This document shows, one piece after another, positions 42,002 to 51,783 of a DNA stretch of 64,000 nucleotides. A program made the position numbers and the translations under genes. This DNA comes from Nocardia acididurans (GTDB taxonomy: Bacteria > Actinomycetota > Actinomycetes > Mycobacteriales > Mycobacteriaceae), in assembly GCF_016741815.1 (NCBI RefSeq), contig NZ_JAERRJ010000008.1, positions 310,001 through 374,000 on the forward strand, read 5' to 3'. Positions within the stretch are counted from its first letter, which is position 1. Each line of letters starts with the position of its first letter. The notes beneath the pieces were generated by a model that was not told the DNA's origin, did not search any database, and saw only the letters and a program-made list of their open reading frames with translations.

Positions 42002-42838
42002 TCAGTTCGCGCCGAAACCCTCGGCGGGGAACCAGGTGTTGTGGCTGGCGCCGCCGTCCACGTAGATGATGGAGCCGGTGGTGCCGGGCAGCCAGTCCGA
42101 GAGCATGGTGACGATGGACTTGGCGACCACGGTCGGGTCGTCGACATCCCAGCCGATCGGAGAGGCGCCGTCCCAGTAGGTGTTCAGCATGTTCAGCTGC
42201 TTGGCGTCATCGGTGGCGGTGCCCGCGATGGCCTTGGCCGCGAGGGTCTTGATCGGGCCCGCGGCGATCAGGTTGGAGCGAATCCGCTTGGCCTCGCCCA
42301 CCTCTCGCGCCACGTACCGGTTCACCGACTCGAGCGCGGCCTTGGCGACGCCCATCCAGTTGTAGTACGGCATGGCGGTGCGCGGATCGAAGTCCATGCC
42401 CACGATGGAGCCGCCCTCGTTCATGGCGGGGAGCACGGCGCGCGCCAGCGAGGCGTAGGACCACGCCGAGATCTCGAAGGCCTTGGAGGCGTCCGGGCCG
42501 GGGCCGTCGAGGAACGGCTTGGCCTCGGGGCCCATCAGGGTGCGCGGGGCGAAGGCGATCGAGTGCAGCACGCCGTCGATGCCCTCGGGCGCGAGCTCAC
42601 GCAGCTTCTCCGGCAGGACCGCCAGGTCCTCTTCGCTGGTGACGTCCAGGCCGATCGCCGGGGGCACCTCCTGCGGCAGGCGCTTGGCGATCCGGTCGAT
42701 CAGCCGCAGCCGCTCCGGAATACCGGTGATGATCACCTTCGCGCCCTGCTCCTGCGCGACCGCAGCCGCGTGGAAGGCGATCGACGAGTCGGTGATGATG
42801 CCGGTGATGAGGACAGTTTTGCCTTCGAGCAATCCCAT
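42002..42838 (-). CDS. inhA: NADH-dependent enoyl-ACP reductase
   Basis: 278 residues. Last reduction step of FAS-II elongation for mycolic acid precursors. Short-chain dehydrogenase of the InhA type: GIITDSSIAFHAAAVAQEQG binds NADH, LHSIAFAP holds the Ser equivalent to InhA S94 (S93 here), and MDFDPRTAMPYYNWMGVAKAAL contains catalytic Tyr159 and Lys166. The C-terminus GFGAN extends a few residues beyond the mycobacterial protein. Second gene of mabA-inhA-hemH, 58 bases after mabA. Confidence 0.95.
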   Translation of the reverse strand: MGLLEGKTVLITGIITDSSIAFHAAAVAQEQGAKVIITGIPERLRLIDRIAKRLPQEVPPAIGLDVTSEEDLAVLPEKLRELAPEGIDGVLHSIAFAPRTLMGPEAKPFLDGPGPDASKAFEISAWSYASLARAVLPAMNEGGSIVGMDFDPRTAMPYYNWMGVAKAALESVNRYVAREVGEAKRIRSNLIAAGPIKTLAAKAIAGTATDDAKQLNMLNTYWDGASPIGWDVDDPTVVAKSIVTMLSDWLPGTTGSIIYVDGGASHNTWFPAEGFGAN

Positions 42839-42896
42839 GGGTTGGTCGGTTCTCCTCGTTGAAAGGGGGCTTGGGGCTGTCTGATGCGAGGCGGGC

Positions 42897-43613
42897 CTAG
42901 TGGCCCATGCCCATTCCGCCGTCGACCGGAATGATCGCGCCGGACACGTAGCGGGAATCCTCGGAGGCCAGGAAGCTGATCACCGCGGCGACCTCCTCAG
43001 GCTGACCGAGGCGCTGCAGCGGGATGAACTTCTTGGCGGTGTCGCGAAGATCGTCGGGCAGTTCCGCGGTCATATCGGTTTCGATGAAGCCGGGCGCGAC
43101 CACATTCGCGGTGATGTTGCGCGAACCGAGTTCACGGGTTACCGAGCGCGCCAGACCCACCACGCCGGCCTTGGAGGAGGCGTAGTTGATCTGCCCCGGG
43201 CCACCGCCCAGACCGACCACCGAACCCAGGAAGATCATGCGGCCCCACTTCGCCCGCAGCATCGCCCGGTTGGCGCGCTTGGCGCAGCGGAAGGCACCGG
43301 TGAGGTTGGCATCGATGACGCGGGTGAACTGCTCCTCGCTCATCCGCATGAGCAGCGTGTCATCGGTGATGCCCGCGTTGGCGACGAGCACCTCGACCGG
43401 ACCCTGGTGCGCCTCGACCTCACTGAACGCCCGATCGACCGATTCCGTATCGGTCACATCGCATTTCACGCCGAAGAGACCCTCCGGCACCCCCGACCCA
43501 CGGTGAGTCACGGCAACCTTGTGCCCGTCTGCGGCCAGCCGCTGGGCAACCGCGAGGCCGATACCGCGATTGCCGCCCGTGACCAGCACCGAGCGGGATG
43601 TGAAGTTCGACAT
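42897..43613 (-). CDS. mabA: 3-oxoacyl-ACP reductase of FAS-II
   Basis: 238 residues. Also called fabG1. NADPH-dependent reductase preceding InhA in mycolate chain elongation. SDR fold: LVTGGNRGIGLAVAQRLA (cofactor), LVANAGITDD, FLGSVVGLGGGPGQINYASSKAGV with the Ser-Tyr-Lys triad, and ETDMTAELPDD. Start is the ATG complementary to 43611-43613; the frame runs on to 43838 across a terminator hairpin, so the longer form is rejected. Heads the operon with inhA and hemH. Confidence 0.94.
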   Translation of the reverse strand: MSNFTSRSVLVTGGNRGIGLAVAQRLAADGHKVAVTHRGSGVPEGLFGVKCDVTDTESVDRAFSEVEAHQGPVEVLVANAGITDDTLLMRMSEEQFTRVIDANLTGAFRCAKRANRAMLRAKWGRMIFLGSVVGLGGGPGQINYASSKAGVVGLARSVTRELGSRNITANVVAPGFIETDMTAELPDDLRDTAKKFIPLQRLGQPEEVAAVISFLASEDSRYVSGAIIPVDGGMGMGH

Positions 43614-43692
43614 GCGGATCAACCTACCTGGTCCGCCGAGCACGCCACTACCCGACCACCCGCGTTCCCGCCGAGCGTTTTCCGCGCGCGAA

Positions 43693-43730
43693 GCGGAGGC
43701 GGCGTTCCGAATTCGGAACGCCGCCTCCGC
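43693..43730. terminator. Strong hairpin terminator between VWA gene and mabA
   Basis: Perfect inverted repeat GCGGAGGCGGCGTTCCG / CGGAACGCCGCCTCCGC, 17-bp arms around an AATT loop. It lies 32 bases after the VWA-gene stop on the minus strand, ending the moxR operon before the mabA promoter. Confidence 0.85.
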
Positions 43731-43762
43731 ATGTCGTGCCTGCCGTCGATCGGGTCGCGGGA

Positions 43763-44788
43763 CTACGGCAGTCGCTGCCGATAGAGCAGTCCGAGCACCA
43801 CGCCGGTGGTGCTGACCAGCAGCCCGAGCAGCAGCCACGGGCGGCTCGCGTCGCCCATGGTGGTTTCGAAGCCGATCTGCTGTTCGAGCGTGTCGTAGAC
43901 GGTGGAGAGTTCGGTGAGGCTGGAGGCGCTGTAGAACTGTCCGCCGGACAGGCGCGCCACCTCGCGCATGGCGTCGTCGTCCACGGCCACGGGGACGCGA
44001 CGCGAACCCTTGCCGTCCTCGCCCGGGATCTCGACCGTGCCGTCGGCGGTGCCGAAGGAGATGGTCGAGATGGGGACCTGTTTCTCCTTCGCGAGCCGCG
44101 CGGCCACGTATTCGTGGCGGGGGTTGTCGAAGTCCTCGAAGACCGGAACCGTCTGCTTACCGTCGGACATCAGGATGATGCGCGCGGGCGGTGGCGTTTC
44201 CGCGCCGCCGAGCACCGAGGCGAGCGTGTCGATGGCATTGAGCCCGGCGAAGATTCCCTCACCGGTCGCGGTGCGCTGCGCCAGTTTGATGTTGTCGATG
44301 GCCGCCTTCACCGCTTCGCGGTTGGTGGTCGGCTGCACCTGGATGGCCGCCGTGCCCGCGAAGGTGACCAGACCGAGGTTGACGCCGGGGTTGAGACCGT
44401 CCGCGAATTCCTTGGCCGCCTTCTGCGCGACCATCAGGCGACTGGGGTCGACGTCGGTGGCCTCCATGGACAGCGACACGTCCATGACGAGCATGACGGT
44501 GGCCCGGTTGCGGGGCACCTTCTTGGCGGCGGTCGGCCCGGCGGCGGCGATGGTCAGGAACACCATGCCGACCAGCAGCAGCGCGATGGGCACATGCCGC
44601 CACGGCCGCGGCTGATTCGGCGCGACCTTCTCCAGCAGCTGCATATTCGAGAACCGCAGCAGATGTTTGCGCCGCCGCCGCTGCGCCAGCACGTAACCCA
44701 GTGCGGCCAGCGCGATCACGGCCAGGAAGCCCAGCCACAACACGGACGTGAAGTGCGAAATGCTGAAGGGAACGTTCGAAATGCTCAC
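43763..44788 (-). CDS. VWA-domain membrane protein (BatA-like)
   Basis: 341 residues. N-terminal membrane segments (about 15-80), a von Willebrand A domain (about 93-290) with intact MIDAS motif DVSLSM, then SRLMVAQKAAKEFADG, LMSDGKQT, and a C-terminal helix (PWLLLGLLVSTTGVVLGLLY). Works with MoxR ATPase and DUF58 protein as a membrane-associated chaperone or metal-handling complex. Matches Rv1481. GTG start overlaps the DUF58 stop by 4 bases. Confidence 0.88.
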   Translation of the reverse strand: MSISNVPFSISHFTSVLWLGFLAVIALAALGYVLAQRRRRKHLLRFSNMQLLEKVAPNQPRPWRHVPIALLLVGMVFLTIAAAGPTAAKKVPRNRATVMLVMDVSLSMEATDVDPSRLMVAQKAAKEFADGLNPGVNLGLVTFAGTAAIQVQPTTNREAVKAAIDNIKLAQRTATGEGIFAGLNAIDTLASVLGGAETPPPARIILMSDGKQTVPVFEDFDNPRHEYVAARLAKEKQVPISTISFGTADGTVEIPGEDGKGSRRVPVAVDDDAMREVARLSGGQFYSASSLTELSTVYDTLEQQIGFETTMGDASRPWLLLGLLVSTTGVVLGLLYRQRLP

Positions 44789-45785
44789 TGTCGCGGCACC
44801 TGTCCGGCATTCGGGGCGCCGAAGGTGTGGCGCCTGGTGGACACGAATCGGACGACATCGGCTATCCAGTCGCGGTCGGTGCGCAGGGACATGACCGGCG
44901 CGCCGCAGCTGCGCAGCGCCTGTTCGACCTGACCCCGATGCTTCTGCGCCGCGGCCGCGAAATCCGCACGGAGCGTGGGGGTTACGCTGAATTCGCGGGT
45001 GCGTCCGGTTTCCGGGTCGTGCAGCACCACATCGCCCACGTCGGGCAGTTCCAGATCGCGCGGGTCGAGCACCTCCACACCCAGCAGATCGTGGCGGCCG
45101 GAGATGGCGCGCAGCGACCGCTGCCAGTCGATATCGCCGAGGAAATCGGAGATCACCACGGCCAGACCGCGTTTGCGCTGCGGCCGGCGCAGGGATTCGA
45201 TGGCCCCGCGCAGGTCACCGCGCACGCCGTCGCGGGCATGCGGGGTGGTGGCGATCTTGCGCAGCATGGTCTGCGCGTGCACCCGGCCGGTGCGGGCCGG
45301 AATGCGAATGAGCTGTTCGCCATTGGCGACGACCGCACCGATCCGATTGCCGCCGCCGCTGGTCAGATGGGTGACCGCGGCCGCGGCGGCAATGGCCAGA
45401 TCGCGTTTCTCGCACAGCGCGGTGCCGAAGTCGAGGCTGGCCGACAGGTCGATGACCAGCCAGGTCTCCAGCTCGCGGTCGGCGATCATCTGCCGCACGT
45501 GCGGGTGGGTGGTGCGGGCGGTGACCGACCAATCCATTTGGCGCACATCGTCACCCGGCTGGTACAGCCGGGCGTCGCCGGGTTCGGAACCCGGGCCGGG
45601 GATGAGTCCCAGATGATCACCGTGCAGGACGCCGTCGAGGCGGCGGCGCACGGTGAGCTCGAGGGTTTTCAGCGCCGCCTGCAGCCGGGCGTCGCTGAGC
45701 TCCCCCGACCGGAACGAGGGTGGGGCGTGCGTGGCATCGCGGGGTGAGGAGTTCGTCACGGGCGCAACCGAATCCGAATCCGCCC

Positions 45786-45789
<4 letters not shown>
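44785..45789 (-). CDS. DUF58-family protein of the MoxR operon
   Basis: 334 residues from the GTG complementary to 45787-45789, which overlaps the moxR stop (GTGA). VWA-like fold with GDARLYQPGDDVRQMDWSVTART, the DUF58 hallmark, and LVIDLSASLDFGTALCEKRD. Partner of MoxR and the VWA protein; matches Rv1480. The frame extending to 46191 is a shadow of moxR. Confidence 0.88.
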
Positions 45790-46988
<1,199 letters not shown>

Positions 46989-47112
46989 CAAAATCCCCGC
47001 TTTCGCCTCGGTCTCTGTGCGTTCCGACCCAACTATTCCAGGTATCCGCCGCATTTGCCGCACCCGGTCAGGATTGCCGTGTCAGGAATAGGACCGGACG
47101 TCTGCCTGTTAA

Positions 47113-47131
47113 GGTGGTTGACATATCCACC
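47113..47131 (+). promoter_or_regulatory. Dyad overlapping a TTGACA hexamer before the LLM/FMN-reductase pair
   Basis: GGTGG and CCACC flank TTGACATA with an 9-base spacer; TTGACA at 47118-47123 looks like a -35 box. No good -10 is seen 17 bases downstream (TCAGAG), so this may be an operator only. Confidence 0.35.
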
Positions 47132-47155
47132 AAAGTGGGATCAGAGGAGAGTGCC

Positions 47156-48292
47156 GTGCAATTCGGAATCTTTTCCGTCGGCGATGTGACCACCGACCCG
47201 ACCACCGGGCGCACGCCCAGCGAGGCCGAGCGGATCCAGGCCATGGTCGCGATCGCGTTGAAAGCCGAAGAGGTCGGCCTCGACGTCTTCGCCACCGGAG
47301 AGCACCACAATCCGCCGTTCGTCCCCTCCTCGCCGACCACCATGCTCGGCTATGTGGCCGCCAGGACGCAGAATCTGGTGCTGTCCACCGCGACCACGCT
47401 CATCACCACCAACGACCCGGTGAAGATCGCCGAGGACTTCGCCATGCTGCAGCATCTGGCCGGCGGCCGGGTCGACCTCATGATGGGGCGCGGCAACACC
47501 GGGCCGGTGTACCCGTGGTTCGGCAAGGACATTCGTGACGGCATGCCGCTGGCGGTGGAGAACTACCACCTGCTGCGACGGCTGTGGCGCGAACAGCGCG
47601 TGGACTGGCAGGGCAAATTCCGCACTCCCCTGCAGGGATTCACCGCTACGCCCGCACCGCTGGACGGCACGCCGCCGTTCGTCTGGCACGGCTCCATCCG
47701 CTCGCCGGAAATCGCGGAGCAGGCCGCCTATTACGGGGACGGGTTCTTCCACAACAACATCTTCTGGAACAAGGAGCACACCCAGCAGATGATCGCGCTG
47801 TACCGGCAGCGCTTCGAACACTACGGGCACGGCTCCGCCGACCAGGCCATCGTGGGACTGGGCGGGCAGGTGTTCATGGCCGAGACCGAGGCGGCGGCCA
47901 AGAAGTTCTTCCGGCCGTACTTCGACAACGCGCCGGTGTATGGGCACGGCCCGTCGCTCGAGGAGTTCACCGAGCTGACGCCGCTGACCGTGGGCACACC
48001 GGAGATGGTCATCGAGCGCACGCTCGGATTCGCCGATTTCGCCGGGGACTATCAGCGCCAGCTGTTCCTGATGGATCACGCCGGACTTCCCCTCGAGGTC
48101 GTGCTGGAGCAGATCGAGATCCTGGGCCGCGAGGTGGTTCCGGTGCTGCGCAAGGAATTCGAGCTGCGCCGCCCCGCCGGGGTGCCGAGTGATCCGCCCA
48201 CCCACGCGTCGCTGGTGGCCGCCGGGCCCGACGCACCGCATCACCTGGTGGAGCCGGCCCGCGCGCGCATCGAGAACGAGACGGAGGCCTGA
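47156..48292 (+). CDS. LLM-class FMN-dependent monooxygenase
   Basis: 378 residues. GTG start at 47156 with AGAGGAG 6 bases upstream. Luciferase-like TIM barrel: QFGIFSVGDVTTDPTTGRTPSE, EVGLDVFATGEHHNPPF, GGRVDLMMGRGNTGPVYPWFG, and AYYGDGFFHNNIFWNKEHTQ. It belongs to the subgroup that is paired with its own flavin reductase. The gene for such a reductase follows after 5 bases, so the pair forms a two-component monooxygenase; the substrate is unknown. Confidence 0.86.
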   Translation: MQFGIFSVGDVTTDPTTGRTPSEAERIQAMVAIALKAEEVGLDVFATGEHHNPPFVPSSPTTMLGYVAARTQNLVLSTATTLITTNDPVKIAEDFAMLQHLAGGRVDLMMGRGNTGPVYPWFGKDIRDGMPLAVENYHLLRRLWREQRVDWQGKFRTPLQGFTATPAPLDGTPPFVWHGSIRSPEIAEQAAYYGDGFFHNNIFWNKEHTQQMIALYRQRFEHYGHGSADQAIVGLGGQVFMAETEAAAKKFFRPYFDNAPVYGHGPSLEEFTELTPLTVGTPEMVIERTLGFADFAGDYQRQLFLMDHAGLPLEVVLEQIEILGREVVPVLRKEFELRRPAGVPSDPPTHASLVAAGPDAPHHLVEPARARIENETEA

Positions 48293-48297
48293 CCGTC

Positions 48298-48963
48298 ATG
48301 ACCCGTCGCATCGTGGTGCTGACGGCGGGATTGTCCCAGCCGTCGTCCACCCGCCTGCTCGCCGATCAGCTCGCCGCCGCGGTCTCCACCGCGGTCGGCG
48401 GGCGGGGTGAGGCCGCGGAGTTCGAGGTCATCGAATTGCGGGATCTGGCAAAGGATCTCGCGGCCACCATCGCCACCGGCGGGTTGGCGACGCCGGAACT
48501 GGCGGCGGTCCGCGATCGGGTGTCGGCCGCGGACGGCGTCATCGCGGTGACGCCGGTGTTCACCGCCAGCTACAGCGGACTGTTCAAAATGTTCATCGAC
48601 CTGCTGGATACCGACGCGCTCAACGGGATGCCGGTGCTCATCGCCGCCACCGCGGGGACGCCCCGGCATGCCCTGGTGCTCGACCACGCCATGCGGCCGC
48701 TGTTCAGCTACCTGCGGGCCGTGGTCGTGCCGACCGGCGTGTTCGCCGCCACCGAGGATTTCGGATCGGCCGGGCTGACCGAGCGGATCCACCGGGCGGC
48801 CAGCGAATTCGCGGCGCTGGTGGTGGCGGAGGCGACCGGTGTGGGCGGGTTCCTGGGCGAGCACACGCCGCGCAGGCGCACATCGGGCAGCACGCTCAGC
48901 GCGCCCACACCGTTCTCCGAGCTCCTGGCCGGGCACACCGGCGAACCGGCGCGCGGACACTGA
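48298..48963 (+). CDS. NADPH-dependent FMN reductase partner of the LLM monooxygenase
   Basis: 221 residues. Flavodoxin-like fold: RRIVVLTAGLSQPSSTRLLADQLA (phosphate loop), VTPVFTASYSGLFKMFIDLLD, and AATAGTPRHALVLDHAMRPLF. Supplies reduced FMN to the upstream enzyme. It may also serve the reductase-less sulfonate monooxygenase at 23804; that is inference. Confidence 0.86.
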   Translation: MTRRIVVLTAGLSQPSSTRLLADQLAAAVSTAVGGRGEAAEFEVIELRDLAKDLAATIATGGLATPELAAVRDRVSAADGVIAVTPVFTASYSGLFKMFIDLLDTDALNGMPVLIAATAGTPRHALVLDHAMRPLFSYLRAVVVPTGVFAATEDFGSAGLTERIHRAASEFAALVVAEATGVGGFLGEHTPRRRTSGSTLSAPTPFSELLAGHTGEPARGH

Positions 48964-48985
48964 TCGAGCCCGGTCGGGCAGGCGC

Positions 48986-49621
48986 TTATTCCACGTCCAG
49001 GCGCGCCGTCGCCTCGTCGACAATGGCCTGGACGTCGATACCCGCCTCGGCGCGCACGCATGCGGTGTCGTCGTCCTTGTAGTTGAAACCCCAGGTGGGG
49101 CCTTTACCGGGCGGGTGCCGCTCCGCCAGGATCCCCAGCACCGGTTCCAGGGCCTCCACCGGGAATTCGACATAGGTGCGCATCTCGACGCGGCGCTCCA
49201 GATGCGGCAGCGCCGCGCGCGGCAGTTCGACACCCAGATCCCGCAGGGCGGTGACGATCTCCGAGCGCGTCACGCCCGGGGTCTCGGTCAGCACCCAGCG
49301 GCGTGAATCCCACAGTGTCGCAAGGATGAAATGCACCGTGGTGGGGTCACCCGCGCCCAGTGCGAGCGCGATTCCCTCGGCGCGACCGAGGATTTCGTAC
49401 CAGCGCGGATTGGGGCTGACGGTGTCCACGCCGTCCTCCGCGTCCCCCATCGCGGTCAGCTCGGACTCCACCAGCGCGACGTCGACTCCCGCGCGCTCCA
49501 ATGCTTTTCGCGCGGTGTCCTCCGGATCGCCGCGCAGGATCCCCAGCAGGGTGTGCTCCACGCCGATCCACGAATGCCCGAGCCGCCGCGCTTCCCCGGC
49601 CCCGATCCCCAACAGACTCAT
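48986..49621 (-). CDS. Clp N-terminal-domain protein
   Basis: 211 residues. Two Clp_N-like helical repeats: EARRLGHSWIGVEHTLLGILRG (about 10-75) and EGIALALGAGDPTTVHFILATLWD (about 82-140). There is no ATPase domain, so this is a stand-alone substrate or partner-binding module like ClpC N-domain homologues. C-terminal 60 residues have no recognised motif. Single gene convergent with the FMN reductase. Confidence 0.75.
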   Translation of the reverse strand: MSLLGIGAGEARRLGHSWIGVEHTLLGILRGDPEDTARKALERAGVDVALVESELTAMGDAEDGVDTVSPNPRWYEILGRAEGIALALGAGDPTTVHFILATLWDSRRWVLTETPGVTRSEIVTALRDLGVELPRAALPHLERRVEMRTYVEFPVEALEPVLGILAERHPPGKGPTWGFNYKDDDTACVRAEAGIDVQAIVDEATARLDVE

Positions 49622-49715
49622 GAATCCATACTGCCGTGACCGCGCTCACACCACCATCGAATACCCCTGGACCCCAACCGGTCTCGGTTCAGGCAGAGCG
49701 GAATGCGCGGTGGGC

Positions 49716-50045
49716 TCAGCCCTTCCCGAGCGCCTTGGCCAGCTGCGCCTTGCTCATCTTCGAGCGGCCCTCGATATTGCGCTGCCGCGCCTCGTTGTAC
49801 AGCTGATCGCGGGTGGGCCCCTTCGGCCCCTTCTTCCCCGACCGCTGCCCGCCACGCTGCTGCGGTGACTTGTCCTGCATCGAACTCCGGCTGGCCGTCT
49901 TGGTCTGTCCGGCCTGCGCGCGGTTCTTGTTCACCGTGCGCGCCGCGATCTCCTTGGCGCGCTTCGCACTCGTCCCGCGATCCTCGGCCGAATCGCGGAT
50001 GTGCTCGTACTGTCGTTCCTGCTTGTCGGTCCATTCCTTGGGCAT
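49716..50045 (-). CDS. Small basic protein with Rho_N/SAP-like C-terminus (DUF7218-like)
   Basis: 109 residues, highly charged. N-terminal MPKEWTDKQERQYEHIRDSA and AKRAKEIAARTVNKNRAQ; C-terminal DQLYNEARQRNIEGRSKMSKAQLAKAL resembles a Rho-N or SAP nucleic-acid-binding helix pair. Excellent ribosome site AGGAGGTG before the ATG complementary to 50043-50045. Probably DNA or RNA binding; conserved in actinobacteria. The very long overlapping frame to 51062 is spurious. Confidence 0.78.
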   Translation of the reverse strand: MPKEWTDKQERQYEHIRDSAEDRGTSAKRAKEIAARTVNKNRAQAGQTKTASRSSMQDKSPQQRGGQRSGKKGPKGPTRDQLYNEARQRNIEGRSKMSKAQLAKALGKG

Positions 50046-50168
50046 GGCACACCTCCTGGTCAACCGTGTCCTGAGGCCATACCCGCCCGGTGTGCGGGCA
50101 AACCGGCGGCTAGCCGGGCGCGGGGTGGAAAACCGCAGGCAGCCGGGGAATCGGCCGCGTACCTTCGA

Positions 50169-51176
50169 ATGGTGAACAAGGTTCGCACCGAGATCCGGGT
50201 CAACGACATCGTCAACCACGTCATCGCGGGCGGCAAGGTGGAGGACGACTACGTGGAGGCCAAATCGCAGTGGCCGAAACCGGAGAAGGCCCGGCAGTTG
50301 GCGGCCATGGCGAATGCGGCGGGCGGGCAGCCGATTCTGTGGTTGATCGGCTTGTCCGAGGACCGGCATCTGGTGGTGCCGCTCGATTCCACCGATCCGG
50401 CCACCTGGTGGGCCCAGGTGCGATCCCGGTTCGCCCATGACGTGTGCCCGGATCTGAGCGTGCTGAATGTGCCCACCGATCACGGTCGGGTGGTGTGCCT
50501 GCAGTTCGAGACCGATCGGGCGCCGTACCTGGTGAAGACGCCGGGCGGCACCGCGACCAGCGAAGTGCCCTGGCGCTCCGGCACTTCCACGCGCACGGCC
50601 ACCCGCAACGAGCTGTTGTCGCTGCTGAAGTCGGCGACCTCGGTTCCGGAACTCGAACTGCTCGACGGCGGCGCGAACCTGCAGCGTCGCGTGCACCCGC
50701 GCGGGCCGGACGAGCTCCCCGATGTCGAGTTCACGCTGCGGTTCGCCATGCACGTCTACATCGACAGCGAACCCGGCAGACAGCTGCTGCTCCCCCGCCA
50801 CCGCTGGTCGATGACCGTCGCCACCCCGTCCGGTCTCGACTTCACGCCGCGCAGGTTCCGTATCTCGTGCGAGGACGATGCCGCGTCCAGCACATCGCCC
50901 GGCGGGCGCACCCACCAGCCCTATCCGCTGGGCGCGACCGCCCGCTCCAGCGGGCTCTACGTGCACGGTGCGGACGTCGTGGAAATCACGGCGTCCAAAC
51001 GCTTTTCGCGCGACGAGGCCGCGGTGCTCACGGTGGAGCCGTGGCTGGATATCGACCTGCACCTGCCGCTGGGCACCTCCGACCGGGCCGCGCGCGTCAG
51101 CGAACGCTTCAACGCCTATCGCGGCACCGGCACCAATTCCGGCATGGTCGCCTGGTGGGACGCGACGATCGACTGA
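50169..51176 (+). CDS. Schlafen/AlbA_2-domain putative nucleic-acid-binding protein
   Basis: 335 residues. Residues about 15-150 look like an AlbA_2 (Schlafen) domain: VEDDYVEAKSQWPKPEKARQLAAMANAAGGQ, then LIGLSEDRHLVVPL and TATRNELLSLLKSA. The C-terminal half is beta-rich with no assigned family (DVEFTLRFAMHVYIDSEPGR). Stand-alone AlbA_2 proteins are often regulators or defence-linked, but no defence partner is adjacent. Start at the ATG at 50169; the GTG just after it is an alternative. Divergent from the small basic protein. Confidence 0.68.
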   Translation: MVNKVRTEIRVNDIVNHVIAGGKVEDDYVEAKSQWPKPEKARQLAAMANAAGGQPILWLIGLSEDRHLVVPLDSTDPATWWAQVRSRFAHDVCPDLSVLNVPTDHGRVVCLQFETDRAPYLVKTPGGTATSEVPWRSGTSTRTATRNELLSLLKSATSVPELELLDGGANLQRRVHPRGPDELPDVEFTLRFAMHVYIDSEPGRQLLLPRHRWSMTVATPSGLDFTPRRFRISCEDDAASSTSPGGRTHQPYPLGATARSSGLYVHGADVVEITASKRFSRDEAAVLTVEPWLDIDLHLPLGTSDRAARVSERFNAYRGTGTNSGMVAWWDATID

Positions 51177-51182
51177 CCCGCG

Positions 51183-51653
51183 TCAGTCCTTGACGACCTG
51201 GGTGCCGCCCGCGACATTGTCGTGCCAGCCCTGCCTGGTGGAGCTCATGCTGACGGTGAGCCCGATGCCGATGGCGGCGAAGAACCAGAGGATGCCGCCC
51301 ACCCACGGGATCAGGTTGAACAGCATGTAGGCGTTGCGCAGCGCCGATTCCTTCACATTCGGTGTGGGCGCTCCCCCGGCCCCGTTGACCCGCAGGCCGA
51401 GGATCTTCTTGCCCGGCGTGGCGCCGGTCGCGACCTCGAATACCACGAAGTACAGGAACCCGAACGCCGCGCCGGGCAGGATGGAGATCCAGCTCGGGAT
51501 ATCGGCGACGCGGTCGAGCAGCCAGAACAGGACCGCGCCGATGAGGCCCGCGATGATCCAGTCGATGAACCGGGCGATGGCCCGGACTCCGATTCCCGCG
51601 GGCGTGACGCCCACTCGCTGCGCTGGGCTCTGTCCGTAACCACCTGCGGTCAT
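51183..51653 (-). CDS. RDD-family membrane protein
   Basis: 156 residues, three to four transmembrane helices. The RDD signature is visible as RAIARFIDWIIAGLIGAVLFW (R and D of helix 1) and ATGATPGKKILGLRV. Role in transport or stress is not defined for the family. Six bases from the convergent AlbA_2 gene stop. Confidence 0.83.
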   Translation of the reverse strand: MTAGGYGQSPAQRVGVTPAGIGVRAIARFIDWIIAGLIGAVLFWLLDRVADIPSWISILPGAAFGFLYFVVFEVATGATPGKKILGLRVNGAGGAPTPNVKESALRNAYMLFNLIPWVGGILWFFAAIGIGLTVSMSSTRQGWHDNVAGGTQVVKD

Positions 51654-51783
51654 CGTTCCTCCTCATGACGAGCGGCATGTCGAGGATCCCACACCGGGGA
51701 ATCGCCGGTGCTCGGCTCGGCGAACATTCGCCGAACATCGCATGGCGGTTGTGTTGGCACGCAGGCGATTCCGCCGGTGCGGG

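Noticed and set aside
49716..51062. 448-residue minus-strand frame including the small basic protein
   Set aside because: Only its last 109 residues are protein-like and have a ribosome site; the rest is antisense to the AlbA_2 gene.
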